DNA from: Ectobius pallidus
Taxonomy: Eukaryota; Arthropoda; Insecta; Blattodea; Ectobiidae
Length of the DNA: 64,000 nucleotides
Assembly: GCA_964059195.1 (NCBI GenBank)
Contig: CAXKWD010000006.1
Coordinates: 6,254,530 to 6,318,529, forward strand
Reading direction: 5' to 3'
The notes under the pieces were generated by a model that had not been told where the DNA came from, ran no database searches, and saw nothing but the letters and a program-made list of their open reading frames with translations. The position numbers and the translations under genes were made by a program. Positions 47,459 to 58,390 of this stretch are shown piece after piece. The number at the start of each line of letters is the position of its first letter. Position 1 is the stretch's first letter.

Positions 47459-50140
47459 CCGTGACTTATGGTACTAAATCAGCTTCATTTTTAGCCATAA
47501 GATCCCTGCATCAGCTGTCGATAGAAGAAGAAGCTAAATACCCTCTCGCTTCCCAAGCAGTTAGAACTTCCTTCTATGTGGACGACTGCCTGACAGGACA
47601 TGATAATCTTCAAGAAGCGCTACGCCTTCAAGAAGAATTAATCCTCATGCTTGACAGTGGCGGATTTCCATTGCGAAAATGGTGCTCCAATCATGAAGCT
47701 TTGTTGGAATCTGTTCCGTCATCTCATCGAGAGACCCAATTGCCTCTGTCTCTTGATAACAGTGAAAATGCACATGCCCTTGGTTTACTATGGCATCCTG
47801 CAACTGATAATTTCCAGATACAATCCCATCCTTCTCTCCAAACTCATACACAAGTTAAACTTACCAAGCGTACTATCCTATCAGTCATCTCTTCTATCTT
47901 TGATCCTTTAGGCCTTTTCAGTCCTATTGTTATCAATGCCAAAATCTTCATGCAATCATTATGGATTGAAAAGCTTGGTTGGGACGAGGAAGTACCGTCA
48001 CACATAGCAGAGAAATGGATTGAGATCTGCGACATTTTAGGTACAATACACACTCTGCGTATTCCACGATTTGTTCTCACACATGGTACCCTTCAAGATA
48101 TACAGATCCATGGCTTCTGTGACTCTTCAGAAAAGGCCTATGTGCATGCATATATCTCCGTTCTGTGAACAGTGAAGGTGAAGTTACAGTTAACTTGCTG
48201 TGTTCCAAATCTAAGGTTGCCCCTCTTAAAAGGCAAACCATTCCACGTCTTGAACTTTGTGGAGCATTGTTGTTATCTAAACTGTACAACAAGGTGTTGA
48301 ATGACCTTAATATTCAAACATCACAAAATTATCTATGGTCAGACTCAGTTATTGTTCTGTCGTGGATAAAATCAGACTCACGAAAGTGGAAAACATTTGT
48401 GTCCAACCGTGTGTCACAAATACAAGAGCTTTCTGAAACAGCAGCCTGGCGACATGTTTCTACAGAAAACAACCCAGCTGATCTCGTTTCAAGAGGTGTA
48501 TCGTCTGAACAATTGTCTGATATTGATTTGTGGTGGCACGGTCCTAAGTGGCTATCGCAAAACACAGCATCATGGCCTGAACAACCAAAACAGTTAAACG
48601 TTCAAGATTCCTCCGAGCAAGTGGTTTCTATTTGTATGGCAGCCACCACAGTAGAAGATAGTTTTCTCACAAGATTTTCTGATCTTAGGCGCCTGCAGAG
48701 AGTCACTTGTTATATGTATAGATTTATTTCTGCCTGCCGTCATGAAAACAAATATCATGGACCTCTCGCAGCAGAAGAACTTCAAAATGCTTTACAAGTT
48801 TGTGTTAAAATTGCTCAGAAAGAAGCTTTCACCCAAGAGCTGAAAGATCTTAGCAATAGCAAGCAAACATCAGTGAAAAGCTCCATCCATTCATTAGTTC
48901 CATTTCTAGATCAGAATAACATTATAAGAGTGGGTGGACGGTTGGAGAAAGCAGATATTACACATGATGCAAGACATCAGGTTATATTGCCATCGAAACA
49001 TCACTTAACAGTTTTAATAGTGCAACATGAGCATCTTAAGCTATTACACGCCTCACATCAGTTGCTTATAGCTTCATTAAGACAAGCCTACTGGATACCT
49101 AGTATTCGAAGAGTAGTGAAATCTATTTTGCATAGATGTCTCACCTGCTTCAAGTTAAAGGCAGAAAGTGCTCAGCAGTTAATGGGAAATCTTCCTAGCT
49201 ACAGAATAACTCCTGCTAGACCTTTTCTCCGCACAGCAGTAGATTATGCTGGACCCTTCAACATAAGATATGGGGCTCCACGCAGTAAAACCACTGTAAA
49301 AGCTTACATCGCCATATTTGTTTGCTTGGTAACAAAGGCCATCCACATTGAATTAGTTTCTGATCTAACATCAGATGCCTTCATAGCAGCCCTAAGAAGA
49401 TTTACAGCACGTCGTGGACTCTGTAAAGAAATCTTCAGTGATAATGGCACTAACTTTGTTGGCGCAAACAACAAGTTAAGGGATCTCAGATTGTTATTGC
49501 AGTCAAGAGACTTTCAAACTACAATTCAAAATTTCACTGCAAATCACGATTATAGCTGGTCGTTCATTCCTCCAAATTCTCCCCATTTTGGTGGTTTACA
49601 TGAAGCAGCAGTGAAATCTATGAAGTTTCATCTCAGGAGAGTTATGGGAGAGCTCAAATTCTCACATATGAACAGCTTTCTACGCTTCTATCTCAAATCG
49701 AAGCTTGCTTGAATTCTAGACCACTTGTTCGTCTAAATGATGATCCAGCTGATTTGTCATACCTTTCTCCTGGTCACTTCTTAATTGGAGAACCTCTCAC
49801 ATCTCTACCTTCACATCCTCCTACGGAAGATAAAAGGTTTGTAGAAAAATGGCAGCTGTTACAAAATCATTTGCAACACATATGGAAACGCTGGTCATCC
49901 GAATATCTTCACTCACTACAACAGAGGCAGAAATGGACCTGCTCCAGTGACAACATTCAAGTTGGTACTGTCGTCATCTTGAAGGAAGACAACATTCTTC
50001 CTCTTCAATGGAAGTTAGGCTTGATCACCGCTACTCATCCGGGAGAAGACGGCTTAGTTCGAGTGATTACTGTGCGCACTTCCAGTGGTGAATATAAGCG
50101 ACCCATAGTGAAAGTGTGTCCTCTTCCCCAAGACGAGTAA
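47459..50140 (+). pseudogene. pol: BEL Pol, 3' part: RT C-terminus, RNase H, integrase
   Basis: Coding resumes at the palindrome edge with PVTYGTKSASFLAIRSL, the middle of the BEL RT. The catalytic FYVDDCLTG follows (about 47570). Next come the connection (GFPLRKWCSN), the RNase H-like region (IHGFCDSSEKAY, RLELCGALLLSKL, WSDSVIVLSWI), the integrase HHCC finger (HLKLLHASHQ .. CLTCFKLK) and its core with VDYAGPF, FSDNGTNFVGA and GGLHEAAVKSMK as D, D, E. A C-terminal domain ends at 50140. One-base frameshifts lie near 48140 (before RSVNSEGEV) and near 49650 (before ILTYEQLSTLL). Protease and the RT N-terminal motifs are absent, lost at the insertion. Confidence 0.9.
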
Positions 50141-50426
50141 TGATAGCACTTACTATGATCTTATATTCAATTTCTCCCAGTGAATTACACTCCTTTTCTA
50201 ATTTATTGCTACGAAAAATCGTATTCTTGCAATATGTGTAACATGTCATTGCTTTTCTTTTCAATAATATATTCTTGTAATATATGTAAGAAGTCATATT
50301 TCTAACACATATCACATGTATACCTCCAGTTAGAATCAGTGACGGTTTTGTGTTTATCTAGTGCTTCTTTTAGCTTGCATTTCCTGATTTCTTTTTATTA
50401 AAGCAACTGCTTTAACGCGGGCTGTA
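50141..50426 (+). other. BEL 3' untranslated region
   Basis: No ORF. A clear polypurine tract is not visible just before 50427. ATATATGTAAGAA near 50278 also occurs at 28160, just left of the palindrome. Confidence 0.6.
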
Positions 50427-51306
50427 TGTTAACGCAAGCTAAGGGTTTCTTTTCCAGCATATTTATTATGTGCAGTGAATAGTTTTAATTCAAATCATCC
50501 GCTATACCTTCTTGCGGCACGTCATCTTTGAGTAGGCGTATATTACATCATATCCTGATCATGAGTTCTTTGTGACGGGTATTTCCCCTGTAAGGACGCT
50601 TCGAAGAGCGTCAGCAAGCCAAGTCAGTATTAAGCCGGCAGTTACACGAATAAGTTGCGTTCTGACACTGCTCTGATTTACTAGTAACAAAGGCCTCTTC
50701 GCGCCCTTTGTATTTATACTAGAAATCGTAGGAATAAAACTTCATTTCAAGTTTTATTCAATCCAAGTAAATTATTCAACATAATTTACGCATTTTAAAT
50801 ATTCAAAGTGCATTAGATTCACTTGCAAGCTCCACGTAAGTACATAGCGTGTGACGTCATCAGTTAACCAAGAAGCTATATTACGTGAACAGTCAAGTGC
50901 TAATAACTTTAAATATATTCATTTAACAGTAAATTTTATTACCTTTAATTTGAGATATAACTCATTGGTAAAATACAAAATTTACGAAATTACTTCTAGT
51001 GGTGCAACACTATTCGCGCCATTTTCCAGTTCATTGTTTCAACGTGTTTCTTTAGTTATTATTCAGGGTTCATATATTATTTCTTCAAGTGTTTACAAGT
51101 ATTAATAAAGTGCAAAGTTTTTCATTACATGCTAGATTGTTAAACCAATATAATTCCTGGGATCTCTGTATCCAGTGTCCTCGTGATATAGTCCACTCTT
51201 GCTCTAAATGGTCCTCCGCTTCCCAGAGAAATTTTCCTATGTATTGCACATACATTGTTTCACTTCAAACCCGAACATTTGTTCCTCTCGAACCTGATAC
51301 CCAACA
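50427..51306 (+). repeat. BEL 3' LTR
   Basis: 880 bp, TGTTAACGCAAGC to ACCCAACA, nearly identical to 23835-24714 and followed by AGTAG. Confidence 0.92.
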
Positions 51307-52221
51307 AGTAGTATCAAAACTAAAGTTAAGTTCTAGAAAAAGTTTGTACAACAATACAGTACAGTATATGCATTTTAAGGCAAATTCAATTTATTCTGGA
51401 ATCTTATGACAACTGTCACTACCACTTCACATTACCCAAAGAAATCTAGAATTGTTGATTGTTTATTGTGCTTTACAACATCCACTTTCTCTTTTAGTGA
51501 CAAACATTTACGTTTTTGTGACATCTTTAATATGATTGCACTTCCGAACACTCAACTTCACAAACTAAGAATGTACGAACTGCTCATGTATCACAGCTAA
51601 CAACTGTGCTGCTAAGAGATTGTGACTGAACTGAATGTAACAGTAAAAATGCATGATAATGACTGTTGCAAAGAATTCCGATAGAATTCAGTTTAATTTA
51701 CAACAGTCTTTCACGCTGTCCGTTATTTGGAAGTTTTGATTGTTGTTGGGGGATACATTTCAGTGTCCGCATCCGTTTTTGAATGTCCGCTATTTGGAAG
51801 AATTTTATCATAAGGGCCAATGTTATTTTGCAGGGGAATTTAAAAATGTCTGCTATTGAGAGAAGTCCGCTATTGGGAAGTGTCCATTAAGGGAAGTTTC
51901 ACTGTATATGCTAATGCTTCTTTAGATTTTATTATGTAGTTACAACGTACTAACTTTGTACTTTGAAGCACTGAGTTGGTGGTGGTCAAGAAAAAGAAGT
52001 ACCACCTAGGTCTATGTATATCATGTTAAATATTCATTCTATTACAACTTTATAATATTAAATATGTTATTGACTGTCAAAACAGTCCACTCATTATCAA
52101 ATTATTAAGTTAATCAGTCTTTGTTTTGTACTTTGAATTGGCAAAATTATTATTAACAATAGTGAAAAGTGCACAATGTGTATTCTGGTGGTAATTTTGT
52201 TAGCAATATTTGTAACATTCT

Positions 52222-53235
52222 GCAGTGGCGAATGCAGAATTTTCTTTTGGGGAGGGATTTAAGGACATAGAATGAAAACTAAAAAAAGAAGTGTGCGTGG
52301 AACGCCACATGACAGAAGCGAAACTTTTTTTTTTTTTTTTTTTTAATTTTGGATATTTGAATATTTGGATTTTTTAGTGCTGGATTTTTTATTTTTTTAA
52401 ATTTTGTACTTTTTAAATTTTGGATCTTTGAATTTTTTAATTTTGGATTATCGAATATTATAGATGTTTAGATTTTTTCAATTTTTTAATTTTTAATTTT
52501 TGATTTCCCTTTGAGTATTTCATTTTGTCCTTTAAATCGTATAGCAGCTGATTACTCTCAATTATTGAGTTGATTGTTTTCTGTGCAGTCCGTTCCGTCA
52601 CATCTCATTAATTTCGTGACGATTTTTGAGCGTGACACATTTCTCGATTTACCCCCTACCGCGGCTAAAGGAGTTTCACTTCAAAAATATAAGTGCACTT
52701 ATATTTATAATGAGTTTACCAGAAGTTCTGTATGAATATGAAACATGGCCACTTACATTACAAGAGGAACACGAATTGAAAGTATTAAAGAAAATATTTG
52801 AACAAAACAGAATGGGATGTCAGGGGAATGGAGTAATCTCTACAACAATAAGTCTGTATCGCTTTCTTAATATCGTAAGATAATTAAATGTACGAGGTTA
52901 ACATGGGCTGGACATGTTGCTTGAATACGAGTGGAGAGGGATATGGGAAGACAAGAAGGAAAATGACTATTAGGGGAACCCAGATGAAGATGGGATGATA
53001 ATATTAGGATGGATCTAAGAGCGACTGACTACAAATTCAAACTGGAAGTTGACTAAGGACTAATATTTTCTGTATTCTATTGAGAATGAGAAATAAGCAA
53101 TTTAAATACTTCCGAACAAAGATATAAGAAGTTGTGTAAAATTTGTCATATTGATTTGTGTTTATAGTCTATTCTTTTTACTTTTTTTAAATTTTGGGGG
53201 AGAAAATGTCCCCTTAATCCCCCCTCTGCATCCGC
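52222..53235. mobile_element. hAT-like element with AT-rich minisatellite and LINE fragment
   Basis: Flanked by the 8-bp duplication AACATTCT (52214-52221 and 53236-53243). Ends are GCAGTGGCGAATGCAG and CTGCATCCGC, similar to the small hAT MITE at 35526. Inside are an AT-rich tract of TTTTGGAT-type words (52322-52505), a block shared in inverted orientation with 60490-61270, and a LINE scrap. Confidence 0.7.
52725..53060 (+). pseudogene. LINE RT C-terminal fragment
   Basis: Reads YEYETWPLTLQEEHELKVL at 52728, then TRLTWAGHVA near 52890 and RWDDNIRMDLRA near 52990, across stops and frameshifts. It is the same LINE family as 545-1150. Confidence 0.65.
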
Positions 53236-53446
53236 AACATTCTTCAAACTCGGGCATGGTATCTTTCAGTTCACGTATCCAGTCTTCATTTGACTGGTGG
53301 AACAGTTCGGAGGCACAAAGCTTATGCAGTCAGTAGGTGAGATCACATGCTTCTAGAAACAAGTTCTCTTTCAGTAGGACAGAGCTGCTTTCTTGATCAA
53401 ACTTACCTGACAAATTATTACTGAATAGCCTTCCAAGAAATCCACA

Positions 53447-53493
<47 letters not shown>

Positions 53494-53540
53494 TAATGTA
53501 ATGATAGTAACTGGCCCTTATCTTTCCACTGTAACTTGTT

Positions 53541-53673
53541 AAAACCGTCAAAGTCAAACATACACATACACAAAGATAAAACATTTGAAAAAATCAGCAC
53601 CGAGGTATTTTATCCACTGATTTTTTCAAATGTTTTATCTTTGTGTATGTGAATGTTTGACTTTGACGGTTTT
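53541..53673. repeat. 57-bp near-perfect inverted repeat (hairpin)
   Basis: Arms 53541-53597 and 53617-53673 match with one mismatch across a 19-bp loop. An (AAT)n tract lies left of it (53449-53490) and another short one right of it. Confidence 0.9.
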
Positions 53674-53715
53674 AATAATAATAATACTTTATTGATCCAG
53701 TAACATCATTATGTA

Positions 53716-54162
53716 CAGGCAGGGAAAAAAAAAGCGGACCGACTGAAATATCTAATACAAGTAAGAATCAGCTTGAAAAATTTTATGTCATAACCGGGAT
53801 TTGAACACGGATCTTCAGCTTAACGCGCTGATGCTCTACCATTGAGCTACCATGACAACATGATTCTTACTTGTATTAATATCCCAGACATGGATTTAAT
53901 GTCTATTTCCTTTCCCTCCACTTAATGAAATATCTAAGTTGCCGATATGAGCCTAGATATGCCTAGCGGCATTCACAGGATAGCAGGAAATATATTGAAA
54001 TTTGTTCTAGTGTCGATATATTGCTTGAATTGAGAAATAATTTCACGTAATTTGCATTGCTGGTGAAAACAAACGTTTCCGTTACATCTCTTACATTTAT
54101 TTACGTATCACAAGGCTCTGAAATCAGCTACAAGAGTCGGTCCGCTTTTTTTTCCCTATCTG
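53716..54162. mobile_element. TA-flanked MITE carrying a tRNA-like sequence
   Basis: 447 bp with TA at 53714-53715 and 54163-54164. Inverted ends are CAGGCAGGGAAAAAAA and CAGATAGGGAAAAAAA, both followed by GCGGACCGACT. A tRNA-like block lies inside, and the repeat GATTCTTACTTGTATTA occurs inverted on both sides of that block. Confidence 0.8.
53786..53856 (-). tRNA. tRNA-like sequence, apparent anticodon GTT, probably a pseudogene
   Basis: The minus strand folds as a cloverleaf: acceptor GTCATGG with TTATGAC (two G-U pairs), D stem GCTC/GAGC, anticodon stem TCAGC/GCTGA with loop GCGTTAA, and T stem CCGTG/CCCGG with one mismatch and loop TTCAAAT. The loop would give anticodon GTT (Asn), but position 33 is C instead of the invariant U and the body does not look like tRNA-Asn. 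It sits inside a MITE, so I read it as a tRNA-derived segment, not a working gene. Confidence 0.45.
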
Positions 54163-54541
54163 TACAATGTACAATTGAAACTGGACAAGTCAAAATACTA
54201 AAACTAAACTAAAGTAAAGAAAATATAAATAAGAATTTGTATGGTAATGTAAATAAAAATCAATTTTGTGTACAACGTTAGATTATGTTGGGTTCTATGG
54301 TTCTAGGGTATTTAAGGACAGGTATATTTCAACGGAATGGTGAATGCAGTCGTGAATGAAATATGCCTGAAGAGTTTAAATACAAATGAAATACAAGTTT
54401 GCGTTGATTTGCATGATCACAAGCTCCTGCAGAGACGTGGAAAGCGTCTTTCAAATGTTGAAAAATTCCTCTGAAATGGATTTTCATTTAATAATGTCCA
54501 GTCAAAGAATAGGCATCAGTATTAGTATTTTCTGTACGTAC

Positions 54542-54659
54542 CCAACATTCCTTGTAAAATTTCATCGTCCCATGGAAACAGTCTCATGATATCCCATGAC
54601 GGGAACGGTATGTGAAGGAAGAAGGCAAGTTTACATCTCAGCTTTTCTTCTTCTACAAC
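54542..54659 (-). CDS. TPS: trehalose-6-phosphate synthase, internal exon
   Basis: A 118-bp exon between an acceptor TGTTGTAG (54667-54660) and the donor GTACGTACAG (from 54541). It encodes VVEEEKLRCKLAFFLHIPFP, then SWDIMRLFPWDDEILQGML and one base of an alanine codon finished at 14942. FFLHIPFP holds the His that contacts the substrates in GT20 enzymes. Phase is 0 in and 1 out, matching the exons at 60160 and 14942. No other exon is needed between them. It was too short to stand out as an open frame; the splice signals and protein match identify it. Confidence 0.93.
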
Positions 54660-54729
54660 CTACAACAGGGAAAGCTCAGTATAATCAACTTCTGTTTCAA
54701 GTAGTTTTCAGTTTTAAACAGCCTAAATA

Positions 54730-55402
54730 CGAGTCGCATCCATAAAGTAAGTTTCCCTGAGGCCGTTTACAGAAAGAAAACACAATTTCATGCTAATGTT
54801 TGTTGCAACAGATACTGCAAGTGTTCAGCTATTTTTCAAAATATTCGCCACCGGAATTGAGACATTTTCCATTCTGTGGGACCAACTTTTGAACACCTGT
54901 GTGGTAGAACTCTGCCGCCTGGGATATGAACCACGGTTCACCACTGCTTATATTCTGTTGAAAAATGCCTGTCCTTAAATACTCAAGAACCTTTGTCATT
55001 CTTTGTCATTTATTGAGGTGTAGGAAAAGATGGAAATCACTGGGATCGAGATTCAGGCTGTAGGATGAATTTTTAAACTCCTCCCAGTCGAACCTCTGCA
55101 GGAGACTTGCTAGCAGGTGTTTAAATATCCATCATACAGCCCGGACTTCGCTGCCAGTGATTACCGTCTTTTCCTACAGAGGTGGAGTTGTTTGTCACAC
55201 AGTGGTTCAAATCCCTTGCGGCAGACTTCTACAACACAGGTGTTCAAAAGTTGTTCCACAGTATGACAAATGTTTCAGTTCTGGTGGTGATGTGTTGAAA
55301 AATAGCTGAACACTTGCTGTATCTGTTGGAATATAAATGTTCATGAAATTGTGTTTTGTTTCTGAATGGCCCCGAGGAAACTTACTTCATAAATGCGCCT
55401 CG
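54730..55402. mobile_element. second palindromic mariner-like remnant
   Basis: 673 bp, TA-flanked (54728-54729 and 55403-55404), with ends CGAGTCGCATCCATAAAGTA and CGAGGCGCATTTATGAAGTA. Both halves encode the same mariner C-terminus reading outward: VVPQYDKCFSSGGDVLKN on the plus strand (about 55244-55300) and its counterpart on the minus strand (about 54890-54820). No catalytic core. Confidence 0.8.
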
Positions 55403-55404
55403 TA

Positions 55405-56194
55405 CTAGAAAATATAATATAGTCCTTTTCTCTTTTACTTTCTCGCTTATACGTAGTATAGAGAAAGTATTGTGATCGTGAAAAAAAATCAAAGTCGAGA
55501 TAACACCGGGAGAGCATGTTTCAAGAAGCCTAGAAACCGAAAAAAATATTTTTGGAATGACGTCTGCCCATCTGTCCGTCTGCCCGTCTGTCCGTCTGTC
55601 CGTCTGTCCGTCTGTCCGTGGACAAGCACAGCGGGTCAACGGTTCATTGTATTTACTTCATTTTTTTAAATAAGGACTTTTTCGAAATTTTGTCGAACCG
55701 CCCTGAAATTTAGCTTTACAACTGAAATATTAAGGGGACTTTTCATGAAAACATTTTTAAAAAAGTTGATTTTCTAAAAAATGGCTCTAACGATTTTAAT
55801 AAAAAATTAAAATTGGAAACTCATATCTATGAATAATAAAATGGCTATATTTGTATTTCTGGAAAAATGACTTAAGGGGTACTTTATTCGTAACCATTTT
55901 CAATTTTTCTACATTATATCCATTACAGTAGGCGATACATGGAAACCTACCACAGTAAAGTTGTAGAGAAAATTAAAATGAACATTTTTTGTTTAACACA
56001 TTTCTTTATACATTTAAAGGATATCAAGATAAACACGAAATAAGTACGGCTTAAATGCGAATTTCAGAACATACATGTCAATTAAAATATGAATGACATT
56101 CTGTTGCCCCTAGCAACAAGAAAACTATAGGCCCAATATACTTCTTGTTGTGAAATGCAATCAGTTTAGCTCAGTCGCAATGAACACACCAAAA
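55405..56194. other. intronic sequence with a (CCGTCTGT)n microsatellite
   Basis: An imperfect 8-bp tandem repeat of CCGTCTGT lies at about 55564-55620. ACTTTCTCGCTTATAC at 55437 is repeated inverted at about 58576 (GTATAAGCGAGAAAGT), so a larger transposon may span this stretch. No gene seen. Confidence 0.5.
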
Positions 56195-56395
56195 CCAATT
56201 ACAACGCGGTGGTATGGGCTAACAGGGAAGAGGTCCTGGGTTCAAATCAAACCTCGTGGCCGCCCAAATTGACTTGGGTTTTTCATGGTTTCCTCGTTCG
56301 CAAAGGCAAACGCTGGGTTTGTAGGACAACTCATTGCCACTATGTCACTGGATATTATAACCGTTTAAACTGAATATCACATAAGAAGACATCAC
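56195..56395 (+). repeat. SINE-like repeat, family D
   Basis: GCGGTGGTATGGGCTAAC and GGTCCTGGGTTCAAATC resemble box A and B regions. They are followed by GGGTTTTTCATGGTTTCC and AAGGCAAACGCTGGG. Boundaries are approximate. Confidence 0.5.
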
Positions 56396-56504
56396 TAAAC
56401 AATAGAAACAGATGACGCGAATGAGTGTTAATATAGATTAATGGTTCACGCAAACATACTAAACACATAACCTACATGCAGTTAATGTAATATAACCAAA
56501 GTAG

Positions 56505-56816
56505 TAGTAGTAGGCCTTGTGGCCTTGTGGTTAGCGTCGCTGACTAAAGATCCGTCGGCCCGAGTTTGATCCCCGGATTTTTCTGAGGTAGACAGGTCTC
56601 GTAGGGGTACACTCAGCCTCGTGATTCAAATTGAGCAACTACTTGATAGAGAAGTAGTGGCTCTGGTCATGGAAACCACACCACTAATGGCCGTGGGTGT
56701 TGGCATGCTGACCACATGCCCCCCAATCCTGCCATCTGCCTGTGGTAGATGACGGAGCGGTCGGGTGGTAGGCCAAATCCCTCCAGGGATTTAGTGCCAT
56801 GGAGTTTAGTTTTAGT
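56505..56816 (+). repeat. SINE family A
   Basis: Head TGGCCTTGTGGTTAGCGTCG and GGCCCGAGTTTGATCC, body CACTCAGCCTCGTGATTC, and tail CCCTCCAGGGATTTAGTGCC ending in (TTTTAG)n. Same family as 8629 and 33893. Confidence 0.8.
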
Positions 56817-56821
56817 TTTAG

Positions 56822-57288
56822 TAGTGGCGAAATTCAAATATGAGTCGCCCCTTAAGCTCCGCCCATTCGATATCACATTTGCACGGACTGTGTGATGTAT
56901 TTTGTTTCTGAGCGAAGCAGAGTGACCAACTGTCCCTGTATATTGTCGCAAGTGCCTTGTATCCACCTCTACATATAGCTAAATAATGCATAACACTAAC
57001 CACATAGTTAAGTGCGCGAAGCGCCCTTGGATTTTCGAATAATGTACGATACACTGTTTGTAGGTTTAGGAAATGTGGGATATCATATCTTCCGCAAGGT
57101 TTTCCTGCCTGTCACCTCTCGTTTAGCGGTATGACGTCACACCTCCAACGTCCAATCACGAGTTTCTCATAATACGAAGACAGAAGAATTCGCTAGATCA
57201 TGGTAGAAAAGAAACAGCATCGGTGAGGGTGGGTTGGGTGAGAACGATTCATCCCAAGGTGCGACTTATATTTGAATTTTCCCATGTA
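56822..57288. mobile_element. MITE with terminal inverted repeats of about 25 bp
   Basis: GGCGAAATTCAAATATGAGT at the left pairs with ACTTATATTTGAATTTTCCC at the right. TTAGTAGT occurs at 56818-56825 and 57289-57296 and could be an 8-bp duplication (hAT type). GCGCGAAGCGC and TGACGTCA palindromes lie inside. No coding sequence. Confidence 0.6.
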
Positions 57289-57332
57289 TTAGTAGTACTA
57301 ATAATATGCGATAGTACTAATAATAGAGGCGA

Positions 57333-58390
57333 TTTTCAGAGGACTGAGCTGGAACAAAAAAAGGAAAGGGATAAACATCAACGGAAGGCTACTGTCAAAC
57401 TTAAGATTTGCTGATGACATAGTGTTGTTCGCAAAATCCGCCACAGAGCTACAGGAAATGCTAGCAGAACTGAATACTAAAAGCGCAATAGCGGGACTAC
57501 AAATGAACCCTACAAAGACCAAAGCAATGACAAATCACATAGAGACGCCAATAATAATTGATGGCACACCAATCCATTACTGTAGCGAGTACATATATCT
57601 AGGCCAAGCAGTCAGTCTGACAGAAATTGGGGACAATGAGATCGAAAGAAGAATAAGGCAAGCATGGGGGAAATTCTGGGGACTCAAATTCTTACTCCTA
57701 GACAAAGACATTAACAGAGAACTAAGATTGGAAGCACTACAGACCTGCATCATACCGACACTATCATATGGAAGTCAAACCTGGACGCTGACTAAACAAC
57801 AAGAACTGAAGATACAAAGATGCCAGCGCAGAATGGAGAGAAAAATCTTGGACATTAAACTAGTAGACAAAGTAAGAAACGAAGAACTGAGGCTAAGAAG
57901 TGGTATCGAAGAGGCACATAAACAGGCAAGAGAGCTCAAATGGAGGTGGGGAGGACATGTGGCCAGACTACCTGCAGACAAATGGGCCTATGCCACCACG
58001 ATCTGGGACCCAAGAAGAGGGAAAAGAAGGAGATGGGCTCAGGACTTCATAGAAGTGATAGGACCTCAATGGTCACGAGTAGCAAGGGATAGGAGGGAGT
58101 GGAAAATCACAATTTTAGGTTTAGAATAAAATGTTGACATAATTTAGAAATTAAAAGTGAAGTGAAGTGAATTAGGGAAAAAGTACAGGACACTCATTCT
58201 AGACTCAAAATGGAACACAAGCTACACACAGTAACTAACAGTTAAAGTAAAAGCTCAAATCCGAGCATGCACACAGGAAATAGCTCACCCCGTGTGTACA
58301 AACTGAGCTAACCCTACCGATAGTAGGAGGCCCTTGCCTGAAAAGGATTCAGTGGCTTTTTCTAATTTTTAATTTCTAATTCTAATAATA
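57333..58390 (+). pseudogene. 5'-truncated LINE: RT palm to C-terminus, frame intact
   Basis: Open from at least 57340 to a stop at 58127. It reads NLRFADDIVLFA (catalytic FADD at about 57403), then LQMNPTKTKAMTNH, YIYLGQAVSLTE, IPTLSYGSQTWTL, RQARELKWRWGGHVARL and RRGKRRRWAQDF. The endonuclease and RT fingers are missing, so it is a truncated copy, but what remains has no stop. The following 260 bp to about 58390 look like its 3' UTR. The family differs from the intact LINE at 37755. Confidence 0.8.

Larger units (their letters stand above)
23835..51306 (+). mobile_element. BEL/Pao LTR retrotransposon, interrupted and defective
   Basis: Two 880-bp LTRs enclose gag and the 3' half of pol. 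The 5-bp target duplication AGTAG (23830-23834 and 51307-51311) fits the 4-6 bp typical of BEL/Pao. By eye the LTRs differ at about six sites (start, three near 23900-23935, one near 24340, one near 24534), so the insertion is recent. A 19.3-kb near-palindrome at 28177-47458 replaces the protease and N-terminal RT coding sequence. gag and pol also carry frameshifts, so the copy is dead. Confidence 0.9.
23631..51904. mobile_element. Tigger/pogo-like element, split by the BEL retrotransposon
   Basis: Outer ends are inverted: CAGTGAAACTTTCCAATAG at the left and CAGTGAAACTTCCCTTAATG read inward from the right, flanked by TA at 23629 and 51905. Removing the BEL element and one 5-bp duplication leaves about 0.8 kb. 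Subterminal TGTCCGCTATT.GGAAG repeats are present on both sides. No transposase is recognised. Assignment to Tigger/pogo rests on the terminus and TA target only. Confidence 0.6.

Noticed and set aside
53786..53856. Functional tRNA-Asn gene
   Set aside because: Position 33 is C, the T stem has a mismatch, the body is unlike tRNA-Asn, and it is embedded in a MITE.
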